DNA of 64,000 nt from Lactiplantibacillus plajomi (GTDB taxonomy: Bacteria; Bacillota; Bacilli; Lactobacillales; Lactobacillaceae): positions 1-64,000 of the forward strand of contig NZ_BJDZ01000008.1 in the NCBI RefSeq assembly GCF_005405405.1, given 5' to 3'. Shown piece by piece: positions 16,110 through 24,750 of the stretch. The first letter of the stretch is position 1; each line of letters begins with the position of its first letter. The notes beneath the pieces are model-generated. The model searched no databases and was not told the DNA's origin. It saw only the letters and a program-made list of their open reading frames with translations. Made by a program: the position numbers and the translations under genes.

Positions 16110-16280
16110 ACTTCCAGTAATGGGGGTTCCGCGCGAGCGGCTAGTGACTAATATTGATAGCGGGGCACGTTACTCTGGCGGATTCAGAGTGCTTGGGTCA
16201 CTGATATTGTGGAATGTCACCCCCACCGGTTGAACCGGTGCCGTGATGAGCGTTCGAATTTCGATTCGAACGCTTTTTTT
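16110..16280 (+). ncRNA. Candidate multi-helix structured RNA ending in a terminator
   Basis: This segment folds into nested stems. TGGGGG-TTCC (16121-16130) pairs with GGAA (16211-16214) and CCCCCA (16220-16225) in an outer stem with a small internal loop. Inside it are CCGC-gcga-GCGG (16129-16140), AGTGAC/GTCACT (16143/16197) and ACTCTG/CAGAGT (16172/16185). After it come ACCGGT-tga-ACCGGT (16225-16239) and the terminator hairpin AGCGTTCGAA/TTCGAACGCT (16249-16274) with seven Ts. The next gene appears to have its own promoter after the terminator (TTGGCA 16321, TATGGT 16345, 18-base spacer), so this may be a separate small RNA. I could not match it to a known riboswitch or housekeeping RNA. 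Its promoter is unclear. Confidence 0.5.
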
Positions 16281-16394
16281 GTATATAAAGTGTTAAGATT
16301 ATGTTTAATACCGGTAATCGTTGGCAAATTTAGTCAATGTGGCGTATGGTTAAGTTAGCATCAGAACGATTAATTTTTGGGGAGTTGATTAGTT

Positions 16395-16994
16395 ATGAAA
16401 AAGATGTTAATTAGCACCGCAATGGTGGCAGGTATCTTAGTGCTCGGGGGCGGCTTTTATCTGTGGCCAAAGGGTGATCCGGTCACGAGTAACCAAACCG
16501 CGAGTTCTTCGGTGGTTAAGCATAAAACGACGAAAAAAGCGGTCGCTAAGCAGGTTGCACCAGCTGAAGAAAACACGACGACGGCTAGTAAGGTGGAATC
16601 GACCAGTAGCAGTCGTACCGATGCCAGCGGCAGTAGTGACGCTTCGACGACTAGTTCAACCGGTAGTTTGAGTAGCAGTGAAGTGGGCAGTTCTTCCAGT
16701 AGTGAAGTTAGTCAAGCCCTTAGCAAATCGAACTTAACGACCGCCCAAGTTAATGACTGGGCCTGGACCCAGGTTAAACGGCAGTACAGTGGCGCGGACG
16801 TGACTAAACAAGATTTTCAATTTAACCAGTACCAACGGAACGGTCTTGTCTACGTGGATGTCTACGAAAACCAAAATGATCAGGTTGCGCACTTAGCGGG
16901 GCGTTTCCGGGTCAATGCGGCTGGAAACCTAGAACAACAGTCGCTTTCGAACGGGAGTAGCTGGCACGTGGTTGCATCCGCACCAGCGGAATAA
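16395..16994 (+). CDS. Membrane-anchored extracellular protein with Ser/Thr linker
   Basis: A 199-residue exported protein. The N-terminus MKKMLISTAMVAGILVLGGGFYLW is a signal anchor with no lipobox Cys, so it probably stays as a membrane anchor. Residues about 32-115 are Lys-rich and then Ser/Thr-rich, likely disordered and crossing the wall. A compact C-terminal domain (about 118-195) contains WAWTQVKRQYSGADVTKQD and LVYVDVYENQND and resembles a small domain common in lactobacilli surface proteins, function unknown to me. A good ribosome site (GGGGAG) precedes the ATG and a terminator follows. Single-gene unit. Confidence 0.75.
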   Translation: MKKMLISTAMVAGILVLGGGFYLWPKGDPVTSNQTASSSVVKHKTTKKAVAKQVAPAEENTTTASKVESTSSSRTDASGSSDASTTSSTGSLSSSEVGSSSSSEVSQALSKSNLTTAQVNDWAWTQVKRQYSGADVTKQDFQFNQYQRNGLVYVDVYENQNDQVAHLAGRFRVNAAGNLEQQSLSNGSSWHVVASAPAE

Positions 16995-17013
16995 TCGATA
17001 AAAACAGCAAGTT

Positions 17014-17051
17014 AGTCGGGTCACTGGATTGCGTGACCCGGCTTATTTTTT
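17014..17051 (+). terminator. Intrinsic terminator
   Basis: AGTCGGGTCAC pairs with GTGACCCGGCT over an 8-base loop; a T run follows. Confidence 0.88.
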
Positions 17052-17148
17052 AGGAAAAGTAAGCGCCTTCTTGAAAATGGGGTGCAACTACGGCATACTA
17101 GAACTTAATAAAACTCGGGTTGGACCCTAGGAATGGCGCTGGTATCTC

Positions 17149-17343
17149 GTGGCAACCGAAAAATCAGGAAAGTACGAAATCTATGATGAAAAAGATAAGC
17201 AACGGGGGCGGACCCTACTGATTGTCGCCAAGTGGGCTGCAGTGGTCGCCATGTTAATCAGCCCGTTCGTTTATCAAGTTAGCCGCAGTTTGGGCCTGGA
17301 TTTAGCAACCTTGGCGGTGATTGCCGGGGGCGCTCGCTTTTAG
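17149..17343 (+). CDS. Small putative membrane protein, 64 residues
   Basis: The product has a charged N-terminus (KYEIYDEKDKQRGR) followed by about 40 hydrophobic residues (LLIVAKWAAVVAMLISPFVYQ and a second short hydrophobic stretch), which suggests one or two membrane helices. GTG is the only start; an AGGAATGG stretch about 13 bases upstream is a weak ribosome site. A promoter TTGAAA near 17073 with a CATACT box 17 bases later would give a leader of about 50 bases. It ends directly against the convergent merR gene with no terminator between. Family unknown. Confidence 0.5.
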   Translation: MATEKSGKYEIYDEKDKQRGRTLLIVAKWAAVVAMLISPFVYQVSRSLGLDLATLAVIAGGARF

Positions 17344-17784
17344 TTAGGCCTGCTTATCGGCTTGGTAGACTTCGTGTTGGACACTTTCTTCCATATTGGA
17401 CGGTACGATACTATCAACTTTATGGTTGATCAGGATGTCCGCGTAATGGTCAACTTTGTGGTTGATCGTTTTTAAATGGTTTTGGAGTTCATTAATTTCG
17501 GCAAGTGTTCGCTGCTGTTGGACCTTCATCATTTCGTAGCGTTCGGGCACGGTCTGTTCACCTTCCTGAACCAGGTGAAGGTAATGTTGAATTCGTTCGA
17601 CTGGCATCCCAGTTGAGCGCAAGCAAATGATGAGGTGCAGCCATTCGAGGTCGACGTCTTCGAACACGCGGTTGTTATTAGCGTCCCGCTTAACGAACGG
17701 CAACATGCCGTGATCATGGTAGTAGCGGATGCTGTAAGTTGAAATGGCCATTTTTTTGGCGACTTCTTGAATGGTGTATGACAA
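17344..17784 (-). CDS. MerR-family transcriptional regulator
   Basis: A 146-residue regulator. YTIQEVAKKMAISTYSIRYYHDHGMLP is the MerR helix-turn-helix, then the second wing with NNRVFEDVDLEWLHLI, and a long coiled-coil dimerisation helix (about 80-125). There is no cluster of cysteines at the C-terminus, so it belongs with the small-molecule or stress-sensing members rather than metal sensors. No obvious target gene sits beside it; the divergent gene at 17941 is uncharacterised. Confidence 0.88.
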   Translation of the reverse strand: MSYTIQEVAKKMAISTYSIRYYHDHGMLPFVKRDANNNRVFEDVDLEWLHLIICLRSTGMPVERIQHYLHLVQEGEQTVPERYEMMKVQQQRTLAEINELQNHLKTINHKVDHYADILINHKVDSIVPSNMEESVQHEVYQADKQA

Positions 17785-17940
17785 AGTAAACCCTCCCGAT
17801 TAGTGTTATTGTCAGTCTAAGCTTTAGCCAATGATTTGTAAACTGAAGAGTTGCCAGAACGGGCTTAGTGCGTGCAGAGGAAAAGCTTGCATTCTAGTTA
17901 GACGAAGGTGTTAGGGTGGGACCAAAGGAAGTGAGCTGAG

Positions 17941-18609
17941 GTGATCAAGTATGCAATTCAAGTCAGTGGTGCGCCGTTTGTCCCAATTAACGGTTGGTCG
18001 ACCGATCCCGAAGCGGCGATTGCGGCGGTTCACCAAACGTCGGACTACGACTTGTTGGTTTGGGAACCGGTGACGGATCAGTGTCGAATTTATGCGCAAC
18101 GGGACCTCGCAGATTTGGGAGAGCGGGTCGAACATACGGCGTACGCCAAGTTGTTAGCTCGGCTGATGACGATCGCGACCGACCCGCAATTAACGCATCA
18201 ATTGAAGTCGACCTGGTACTTGGTCATCGACTTAGCTTTGTTGGAACGCCAGTCCTTGCTGAATACGGCTGCGGCGTTGGTTACCGTGACCGTTCAAGCC
18301 CAGTTGCCAGGTATTACTAGCCGGGAACTCCGTGGGTTGGCGGATCAGGCCCGCTGTTGGTTGGTGGCGGCCGCGGTTACGCCACTACAATTGGTGGCGA
18401 CGCCGCAACCGTTGAAAAATCTGTTGACCTATTTAAGCGAGCAACCGCGCAAACTGGCGGTCTGTCAATCGGAACGGGCTACTAAGGCGTGGCGACTGGC
18501 CAACGACGCCCTCGTGCTGAATCAAACACCGATTTTACCACAGCGCCTACAATTTACGAGTGCTTGGACGCTGTTTAAAATTGCTGATTTTGAGCAAAAA
18601 AATAACTAA
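17941..18609 (+). CDS. Hypothetical protein, 222 residues
   Basis: A soluble protein without signal peptide or motif that I recognise. The first 65 residues look alpha/beta (YAIQVSGAPFVPINGW, YDLLVWEPVTDQCRIYAQ); the remainder is Leu- and Ala-rich and mostly helical. The C-terminus ends in a charged tail. GTG is the start, with AAAGGAAG about 9 bases upstream. It is divergent from merR (156 bases between starts), which leaves open that merR controls it. The T-box promoter begins 18 bases after its stop codon. Confidence 0.65.
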   Translation: MIKYAIQVSGAPFVPINGWSTDPEAAIAAVHQTSDYDLLVWEPVTDQCRIYAQRDLADLGERVEHTAYAKLLARLMTIATDPQLTHQLKSTWYLVIDLALLERQSLLNTAAALVTVTVQAQLPGITSRELRGLADQARCWLVAAAVTPLQLVATPQPLKNLLTYLSEQPRKLAVCQSERATKAWRLANDALVLNQTPILPQRLQFTSAWTLFKIADFEQKNN

Positions 18610-18627
18610 AAATATGACTTTTTTTGC

Positions 18628-18918
18628 TTGACGGTCTGGTGATGATTAGAGTACGATGATAGCAACATTAAAAGACATGTTAATGAGAAGAGTAGGCGTG
18701 AACGGACCGTGCAGGGAGCCGTGGAAAGTGCAAAACGGTCGGTCGGGAAACGCTGAAGATGAGCTCGGAATGCCCGTGCGTGGTCGTGAGGCTACCGCGG
18801 CGGCACTGGCCGATATCCCAGAAAGTTTAATGAACTTATTGAGTTTAGCGGGGTGACCCGCTATTGAACTTGGGTGGTAACACGCAACCGTCGTCCCAAA
18901 TTGGATGGCGGTTTTTTT
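18628..18918 (+). promoter_or_regulatory. T-box leader with promoter (Met or Cys type)
   Basis: A promoter TTGACG (18628-18633), spacer of 18, TACGAT (18652-18657) starts a leader of about 310 bases. It contains the T-box core GGGTGGTAACACG (18872-18884) and a terminator AACCGTC...GGCGGTT with seven Ts (18886-18918). Uncharged tRNA binding would favour the antiterminator. The likely specifier region GGAATGCCC (18768-18776) holds ATG and TGC overlapping, so the tRNA could be Met or Cys; the downstream transsulfuration enzyme fits both. The GGTAACACG variant of the core has been seen in Met-type leaders of lactobacilli (from memory). Confidence 0.85.
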
Positions 18919-18976
18919 GTGTTTTCCGCGCTTTTCTCGCAGCAATGTCAAATAAGAGTGAAAGAGGTTTAAAATC

Positions 18977-20098
18977 ATGACAACCAATTCAAAGCAAGTA
19001 CATGTTGAAACGTTATTAGCACAGGCGGGCAACCGTACGGATGATCAAAAAACGGGGGCGATTTCCGCACCGATTTATTTATCGACGGCTTACCGACACG
19101 CTGGCCTAGGCCAATCAACAGGTTTTGATTACCCCCGCGAAGCCCAACCGACCCGATGTATTTTGGAAGAAACGCTGGCGCGGCTCGAACACGGGGTGGC
19201 GGCCTTCGCGTTGACGTCTGGAATGGCGGCCATTCAGCTGGTTTTCACGCTTTTCCATAGTGGTGATAAGATTATCGTGTCCGACGACTTGTACGGTGGT
19301 TCGTACCGTTTTTTTGACTTGTTACACGAGCACTATCACCTCGACTTTGCCGTTTGGAATGGCCAGGACCAACAACAGCTGGCGGCTTTGATCGATGCAC
19401 AGACCGTGGCGTTGTGGTTGGAGACACCGTCTAACCCGACGATGAAGGTGATTGATATCAAGCAAACTGCTGCGACGACCCGGACCCACGGCATTAAACT
19501 GATTGTCGACAACACGTTTTACACACCGCTGATTCAAAAACCGCTCGACTTAGGTGCCGACATCGTGGTGCATTCGGCAACTAAGTACTTGGCGGGGCAT
19601 AACGATGTCTTAGCTGGGGCGGTGGTGGCGAAATATCAAGCCGATGCCGACCAGTTGAACTTTAACCTGGTCACGACCGGGGCCGTGTTGGATCCGTTTG
19701 ACGCCTGGTTATTATTGAGGAGTTTAAAGACGTTACCGTTACGAATTCACCAGCACGAAACCAACGCCCAAATCCTAGTTGCCGCGCTGGCGCATGATCC
19801 GCACGTCCAACGGGTGCTGTACCCCGGCCGGGGCGGGATGATCAGTTTTTACTTAGCGGACAACGTTGACGTTGACCACTTTTTACGGGCACTCAACATT
19901 ATTTCGTTTGCGGAAAGCCTGGGGGGCGTCGAGAGTCTGGTCACCGTGCCGGCTGTTCAGACCCATGCGGATTTAAGTGAAGCTGAACGGCAAGCAAAGG
20001 GGATTACGGCGAACTTAATCCGCTTATCTACCGGGATTGAAAATGCTGATGATTTACGAGCTGACTTAGTTCAAGCGTTAGCCGCGGCGGCCGACTAG
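18977..20098 (+). CDS. Transsulfuration PLP enzyme (cystathionine gamma-synthase/lyase family)
   Basis: A 373-residue Cys/Met-metabolism PLP enzyme. [13 protein letters not shown] is the phosphate-binding segment, [14 protein letters not shown] and [16 protein letters not shown] the cofactor ring contacts, and [18 protein letters not shown] carries the PLP lysine. The SATKYLxGHxDVLAG form and the lack of a C-terminal extension resemble MetI-type cystathionine gamma-synthase/O-acetylhomoserine thiolyase, but gamma- or beta-lyase activity cannot be excluded by eye. AAAGAGG precedes the ATG. It is the only structural gene directly behind the T-box, which ties it to methionine or cysteine starvation. 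Confidence 0.9.
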   Translation: MTTNSKQVHVETLLAQAGNRTDDQKTGAISAPIYLSTAYRHAGLGQSTGFDYPREAQPTRCILEETLARLEHGVAAFALTSGMAAIQLVFTLFHSGDKIIVSDDLYGGSYRFFDLLHEHYHLDFAVWNGQDQQQLAALIDAQTVALWLETPSNPTMKVIDIKQTAATTRTHGIKLIVDNTFYTPLIQKPLDLGADIVVHSATKYLAGHNDVLAGAVVAKYQADADQLNFNLVTTGAVLDPFDAWLLLRSLKTLPLRIHQHETNAQILVAALAHDPHVQRVLYPGRGGMISFYLADNVDVDHFLRALNIISFAESLGGVESLVTVPAVQTHADLSEAERQAKGITANLIRLSTGIENADDLRADLVQALAAAAD

Positions 20099-20167
20099 GG
20101 CAAAAGACTTTACTTACTTAAAGTATGTGTTAAACTTAAATTAACTTATTAAATTGGAGGCATTTTA

Positions 20168-20482
20168 ATGGCAACTGCAACTTTAAGCGACGCGGAAATC
20201 CGTGATCGCATCAAAACAGGTAAGCACATGTTATTCTTTACGGCGGATTGGTGCCCGGATTGCGCGTTCATCAAACCAGTGATGCCCCAGATCGAAGCCA
20301 AGTACGACCAATACGATTGGATCACGGTCGACCGTGATGCCAACATTGAAATTGCTCAAGAGATGGGTGTCATGGGAATCCCAAGTTTCGTTGGGATTGA
20401 AGACGGTAAGGAAATCGGCCGTTACGTGGATAAGTTCCGCAAGACCCAAAAACAAGTGGAAGATTTCTTAGATACGTTATAA
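20168..20482 (+). CDS. Thioredoxin-like protein with WCPDC active site
   Basis: A 104-residue thioredoxin fold. FFTADWCPDCAFIKPVMP contains the redox pair in a CPDC rather than the classic CGPC motif, and the cis-Pro segment is GIPSFVGIEDGKEIGRY. CPDC members (YtpP-like in Bacillus) are thought to act as auxiliary thiol reductases or bacillithiol/CoA-linked redoxins; the partner here is unknown. TGGAGG lies 7 bases before the ATG. It has its own terminator and is separated from the transsulfuration gene by 69 bases. Confidence 0.9.
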   Translation: MATATLSDAEIRDRIKTGKHMLFFTADWCPDCAFIKPVMPQIEAKYDQYDWITVDRDANIEIAQEMGVMGIPSFVGIEDGKEIGRYVDKFRKTQKQVEDFLDTL

Positions 20483-20491
20483 TTAAAGTCC

Positions 20492-20531
20492 AAAAGTCGG
20501 TCACGGGGAAACGCCAATGACCGGCTTTTTT
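20492..20531 (+). terminator. Intrinsic terminator
   Basis: AAAAGTCGGTCA pairs with TGACCGGCTTTT over a 14-base loop, followed by Ts. Confidence 0.85.
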
Positions 20532-20691
20532 GACGCGGTGATAAATTTTTTAACCTGATTTCCTACACCTAATCAAGCCATTTGAGCCCGGAACTTTCGG
20601 CGTTCGTGCCGTTAATGGACACGCGCTTTTTGGAATTTACGCGCTTTTTTGGTAAACTGTTAACTATTAATTCTGGAAACGGTGATCAATC

Positions 20692-21477
20692 ATGACAAGC
20701 AATCAATTTGAAGACGTGGTCGTACGAACCACAAAAATCGCGGATTTACCCGTATTACACGTGTTTGCGGCCAGCCAGGCGCAGACCGAGCTACCAACCA
20801 TCATTGATTATCACGGCTGGACGACGCAGACCTCGTCGGAACTAGTGGCCAGTTACGACCTGGTTCGCCAAGGGTTCCGGGTCATTTTACCGACCGCCTA
20901 TTTGCACGGTAGTCGCAATGACGGCACTGACCTTGACCGCCACCCGGAGCATTTTTGGTCAATCGTGGGCCATTCCGTGGCGGAGTTCCCTCAGCTAGTT
21001 GACGCCTTGGTGACCGCGGGGATTAGCAACCCCGAAAAAATCGGCGTTATGGGGACCTCGATGGGCGGCATTACCGCCGCGGGAATCATGGCGACCCAGC
21101 CAACGGTCAAGGCCGGGGTTTCCCTGATTGGGTCGCCGGAGCCGCTGGCGTTTGCAAAGGATCAGGTCGCCAAGCTACCCGCAGCCTTAGCGGCTAAGTT
21201 ACCGGAGCAGCTCTTAACGGCGACTTACGAGCAGATTAGCCGCTTCGACCTAGCACAACACGTTGACCAGTTGGCGGGGCGGCCAATGTTCTTCTTTAAC
21301 GGCACCGCTGATCAGATGGTGCCGTACCAGTACGTTGCCGACTTCGAGCAACGTTTCGCCAACCAACCCGCGTTGGCCGGAACGGTCTTTAAGCACGCGG
21401 ACGGTGGCGTGCACCACGTGCCACACCGGATGCACGAAGCGGCCGTTAAGTTTTTAGCAACGCATATTAATGAATAG
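20692..21477 (+). CDS. Alpha/beta hydrolase, YitV-like esterase
   Basis: A 261-residue cytosolic alpha/beta hydrolase. The nucleophile elbow is GVMGTSMGGITAAG (Ser), the acid is in FFNGTADQMVP (Asp) and the base in DGGVHHVPHRM (His). IIDYHGW carries the usual oxyanion-side HG. This matches YitV-type esterases of Firmicutes; the natural substrate is unknown. The ribosome site is weak (AACGGTGA). Upstream lies a direct repeat ACGCGCTTTTT(T)GG at 20621 and 20639 that may be a regulator site. It converges on the methyltransferase-like gene through a shared terminator. Confidence 0.85.
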   Translation: MTSNQFEDVVVRTTKIADLPVLHVFAASQAQTELPTIIDYHGWTTQTSSELVASYDLVRQGFRVILPTAYLHGSRNDGTDLDRHPEHFWSIVGHSVAEFPQLVDALVTAGISNPEKIGVMGTSMGGITAAGIMATQPTVKAGVSLIGSPEPLAFAKDQVAKLPAALAAKLPEQLLTATYEQISRFDLAQHVDQLAGRPMFFFNGTADQMVPYQYVADFEQRFANQPALAGTVFKHADGGVHHVPHRMHEAAVKFLATHINE

Positions 21478-21480
21478 ACC

Positions 21481-21520
21481 AAAAGACGTGCTTCCCAACA
21501 ATGGGGAGCACGTCTTTATT
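21481..21520. terminator. Bidirectional intrinsic terminator
   Basis: AAAGACGTGCT pairs with AGCACGTCTTT, with TCCC/GGGGA pairs inside; T and A runs flank it. It lies between convergent genes. Confidence 0.85.
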
Positions 21521-21521
21521 T

Positions 21522-22373
21522 TTACCGAATGACGTAAACTTGATCATGGATCAAATCAAACGGGTGGTAGTGCTGGTTCAATTGGTCGACCAGCGCGCCG
21601 GTTTGATAATCGGCGTGGTCCCAGAACGCTTTGGAGCCGGTCGCACCGTATTTTTCACCGATACAAATCAGGGGCACGTCGACATCACTGGCGCGCATCG
21701 CTTGCAGTAAGTCCCAGTCAATTGTGAGCTTATCGGGTGACCAGGCCATGATGACGAACTTGATTTGGTCGGCGTAGCGGTTAAAGGCGCTTACCGCGTC
21801 GAGTTGCTCGATCGCGGTGACCGGTTGACGACCGGTTTGGTTATCGCTTTCGTGGGTCCAGGCCTTGGAATCGGTCGTATAAATGGTTTGGTTCGGGTGT
21901 AACCGCCGCAGCCCCTTGGAAATGTAGCCGTTGCCGGCCATGACCTCCAAAACGGGGGCTTGGCCGACCACGTCAGCGAGGTCCTTTAAGAAGGGGGCGC
22001 TAATGTAAGCCCACATCCCGTATTTATCTTCCACGTAATCGCGAAAGTCCCGCAGCAGTTGGTCGACCTTTGGCAAGGCAGCGGAAAGTTGGTTCCATTC
22101 AGCATCGCCGGCCGGATCGCCCATTGGGTAAGTTTGGTTGATGCGTTCGAACAAGTCGTCCTGAAAGTCGTCGGGGACTTGAAGAACCGGCAGTTGTTGC
22201 GGTGGCAACCCGGCGGCCAATAAACGGTCACTTTCCAGGACGTTGTTGATCATGACCAGGATTTTCGGGTCGTCTTTAAACAGTTCGCGGTAACGCGTCA
22301 TCTGGGTGATGTAGGGGGGCGTCGCCTGCTTTTTGGCGCGTTTTTTTAGTTGTTTTAATTTCTTGGGATTCAT
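21522..22373 (-). CDS. Putative SAM-dependent methyltransferase
   Basis: A 283-residue protein with a basic N-terminus (MNPKKLKQLKKRAKKQ) and a helical first half. The second half has a Rossmann-type start, PVLEVMAGNGYISKGLRRL, which fits SAM-binding motif I, then TIYTTDSKAW for motif II and IKFVIMAWSPDKL for the motif IV region. The target is unknown; the basic head may contact nucleic acid. It is transcribed after an XRE regulator (9 bases between), itself coupled to pepF, so all three probably form one operon. Confidence 0.75.
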   Translation of the reverse strand: MNPKKLKQLKKRAKKQATPPYITQMTRYRELFKDDPKILVMINNVLESDRLLAAGLPPQQLPVLQVPDDFQDDLFERINQTYPMGDPAGDAEWNQLSAALPKVDQLLRDFRDYVEDKYGMWAYISAPFLKDLADVVGQAPVLEVMAGNGYISKGLRRLHPNQTIYTTDSKAWTHESDNQTGRQPVTAIEQLDAVSAFNRYADQIKFVIMAWSPDKLTIDWDLLQAMRASDVDVPLICIGEKYGATGSKAFWDHADYQTGALVDQLNQHYHPFDLIHDQVYVIR

Positions 22374-22382
22374 GCAATGCTC

Positions 22383-22799
22383 CTAGTTATCAAAGTGTAG
22401 GTCGAGTTCTTCTTGACCGAACGCGTCCGGGGTACTGCGCTGTTGGCGCCCGTGCAAGTAGCCGTTCATTAGTTGGAAGAGCTCGTAACGGTCTTCACTA
22501 CTGAGCTGTTCGCCATTGAAGGTCAACGGCTTACCGGACAAGAAGATGCGGCCCAAGTCGTATTCTTCCTGTTCAGCGCGACCGGATAAATAGTCGGTCG
22601 TGACGTTGAAAAATTCGGCGAGTTTGCGGACTTCCAAATAGGAGGGGGTCCGTAAATTACGCTCCCAATTACCGATTTGGGCGGGCGTATTTTTGCGGGT
22701 CGTTAAGTCGGCGTCGGGTTGTGCGTTCAGTGCGTCGGCCAATTCAGCTAGGGTCATTTTTTGCCCACGTCGCAGGGCTCTTAATCGTTCTGGAAACAT
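22383..22799 (-). CDS. XRE-family HTH regulator
   Basis: A 138-residue protein with an N-terminal XRE helix-turn-helix (MFPERLRALRRGQKMTLAEL through IGNWERNLRTPSYLEVRKLA), then FFNVTTDYLSG, and a C-terminal helical region of unknown role. The helix-turn-helix has a longer insertion between helices than usual (about residues 24-40). ATG 22799 has GGAAGTGA 5 bases upstream; an ATG at 22820 overlaps the pepF stop (ATGA) but has no ribosome site, so coupled initiation there is the alternative. It lies between pepF and the methyltransferase-like gene. Confidence 0.85.
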   Translation of the reverse strand: MFPERLRALRRGQKMTLAELADALNAQPDADLTTRKNTPAQIGNWERNLRTPSYLEVRKLAEFFNVTTDYLSGRAEQEEYDLGRIFLSGKPLTFNGEQLSSEDRYELFQLMNGYLHGRQQRSTPDAFGQEELDLHFDN

Positions 22800-22816
22800 G
22801 TGATCACTTCCGTTTC

Positions 22817-24619
22817 TCATAGTAAGGGGGCGGATAACGCCATAAATTCATCCACGTCCCGTTTAATTAGGTTAACGCCAGCTTGCCAGAAGGCCGGCTT
22901 CGTCAGGTCAACGCCGAGGTGCTTTTGAGCTAGCTCCTCGGTGGTCATGTTGGCGGTGTCGCGTAGTAGCGCTACGTAACGGTCTTCGAAGTCCGGTTGC
23001 CGTTTTGCCTGGGCGTAAATGCCGAGACTGAAAAGGTAGCCAAACGTGTAGGGAAAGTTGTAGAACGGCACGTCGTCAATGTAAAAGTGTAACTTGCTGG
23101 CCCAAAACATTGGGTGGTAAGTTGTCAGCAGGTGGCCGTACGCGTCTTCCTGTGCCGTCTTCATCATGGTTGAAAGTTTGGCTGGGGTGACGATGCCACC
23201 TTGCCGTGCCTCGTAAAAGCGGCTTTCAAATAAAAACCGCGCCCGGATGTCCAGGAACATGGCCAGCGGGTTTTGCAACTTATTATCTAGCAGTTGTAGT
23301 TTGGTCTTAGCGTCCGGCGCGGCTTTGACGCTGGCATCAGCAACGATCAGCTCCGCAAAGGTGGAGGCCGTTTCGGCCACGTTCATCGCGTAATCCTGAC
23401 GCCACAGTGGTAAGTCCTTGATGACGTCGGCGTGAAAGGCGTGCCCTAACTCGTGTGCTAAGGTCGCGGTATCGTTCGGTGAACCAGTGAAGGTCATAAA
23501 GATGCGCGATTCGTGCGTTTCTGGTAGGTTATCCATGTAGCCGCCCGGGCGCTTGTTCGGCCGGTTTTCGGCCTCGACCCAGCGGTGTTCCAACGCGTAC
23601 TGGGCTAAGTGGCCCATTTTGGGACTGAATTTACTGAAATTTTGAATGACAAATGCCGCGGCCTGGTCATAGGTTTGGCTGGTCGGCTGATTACCAAGGT
23701 CTAACGGGGCTTCGATGTCCTGCCAGTCAACGGTCGTTTTACCTAATAAAGCGGCTTTGCGCTTGAGGTAACTCAGTAAAATCGATTTATCAGTATCAAC
23801 GACCCGGTACATCGCGTCGAGGGTCGCCTTACTCATGCGGTTTAGTTCCAATGGCTTTTGCAAGAAGTCACGGGTGCCGTGGGCGCGGTAGTTTGTTAAT
23901 CGAAAGCCGGCCAAGTGGTTTAAGGTGTCCGCAAATGCCGGTGCTTGAGCCTGCCAGGCAGTTTCCCAGTTGTGCATCAAGTTAGCACGTTGCTGGTTGG
24001 ACATGGCGGCAGCCAGCATGTTCTGGGCCTGTCCCGCCGACAGCGTTTGGACGTGACCATCGCCGTCGGTAAACTTGATTTTTAGTTGGTTGACCAACGT
24101 GTCGTAGTGGTCGCTCCAGCCCTGAAAACCGTCCAGCGCCAAGTTATTGATCAACGCCTCCGTTTGATCATCCAGTAGGGCCAGTCCTTGGTGGCGCATT
24201 TCGGTTAAGTTGAAGGCCACCGCCTGGAGTCCCGGCTGAGCGATAATGGTTTGAAACGTCTGGTCGTCCAACTTAACCAGTTGTTTTTTAAAGCGGTTAA
24301 GTAGGTCGTCTAACTGGTTGTCGAATTGGTAGAGGCGGTTGAGGAGCGGACCGGCTTGCGTATTACTAGCATCGGCGGATTGGACGGCGACAACGAAGAC
24401 TTCGCACTGGGCGAGGCCCGCCTGAATGGCTTGTAAGTCGTTGACTAGTTCGGTGAACCAGTCGTAATCCGGTGTGTCACTAGCGGCGCGCCAATTGGCA
24501 ATTTTATCCTGGGTCGCGGTTAGCTGGTGCGCGAGGGTCGTTAGTTTGGCCCGTAATTGTGGCGAGGTGATACCGCCCGGGAAGATGTTGTCTAAGTCCC
24601 AAGTTTCTGAATAATGCAT
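22817..24619 (-). CDS. pepF: Oligoendopeptidase F, M3B metallopeptidase
   Basis: A 600-residue zinc peptidase of full family length. The metal site LAHELGHAFHADVI holds HExxH, with the third ligand Glu in the following helix (NVAETASTFAELIV). TWDLDNIFPGG at the start and the DDVPFYNFPYTFGYLFSLGIYA segment near the C-terminus are typical of PepF. It cuts 7- to 17-residue peptides in the cytosol, completing breakdown of imported or internal peptides. TAGGAGG precedes the ATG. It is first in an operon with the XRE and methyltransferase-like genes. Confidence 0.95.
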   Translation of the reverse strand: MHYSETWDLDNIFPGGITSPQLRAKLTTLAHQLTATQDKIANWRAASDTPDYDWFTELVNDLQAIQAGLAQCEVFVVAVQSADASNTQAGPLLNRLYQFDNQLDDLLNRFKKQLVKLDDQTFQTIIAQPGLQAVAFNLTEMRHQGLALLDDQTEALINNLALDGFQGWSDHYDTLVNQLKIKFTDGDGHVQTLSAGQAQNMLAAAMSNQQRANLMHNWETAWQAQAPAFADTLNHLAGFRLTNYRAHGTRDFLQKPLELNRMSKATLDAMYRVVDTDKSILLSYLKRKAALLGKTTVDWQDIEAPLDLGNQPTSQTYDQAAAFVIQNFSKFSPKMGHLAQYALEHRWVEAENRPNKRPGGYMDNLPETHESRIFMTFTGSPNDTATLAHELGHAFHADVIKDLPLWRQDYAMNVAETASTFAELIVADASVKAAPDAKTKLQLLDNKLQNPLAMFLDIRARFLFESRFYEARQGGIVTPAKLSTMMKTAQEDAYGHLLTTYHPMFWASKLHFYIDDVPFYNFPYTFGYLFSLGIYAQAKRQPDFEDRYVALLRDTANMTTEELAQKHLGVDLTKPAFWQAGVNLIKRDVDEFMALSAPLL

Positions 24620-24750
24620 CTGTGGGGAACCTCCTAATCTGGTCTAGTTATCTTTAATTATAAACGTTATTATTATGGGTGTGGCAAAATTCAACTGATT
24701 ATCACGGGGATTTTTTGAACGAGTAAGCTAAGAGAAAACGGGGCGTTTCA

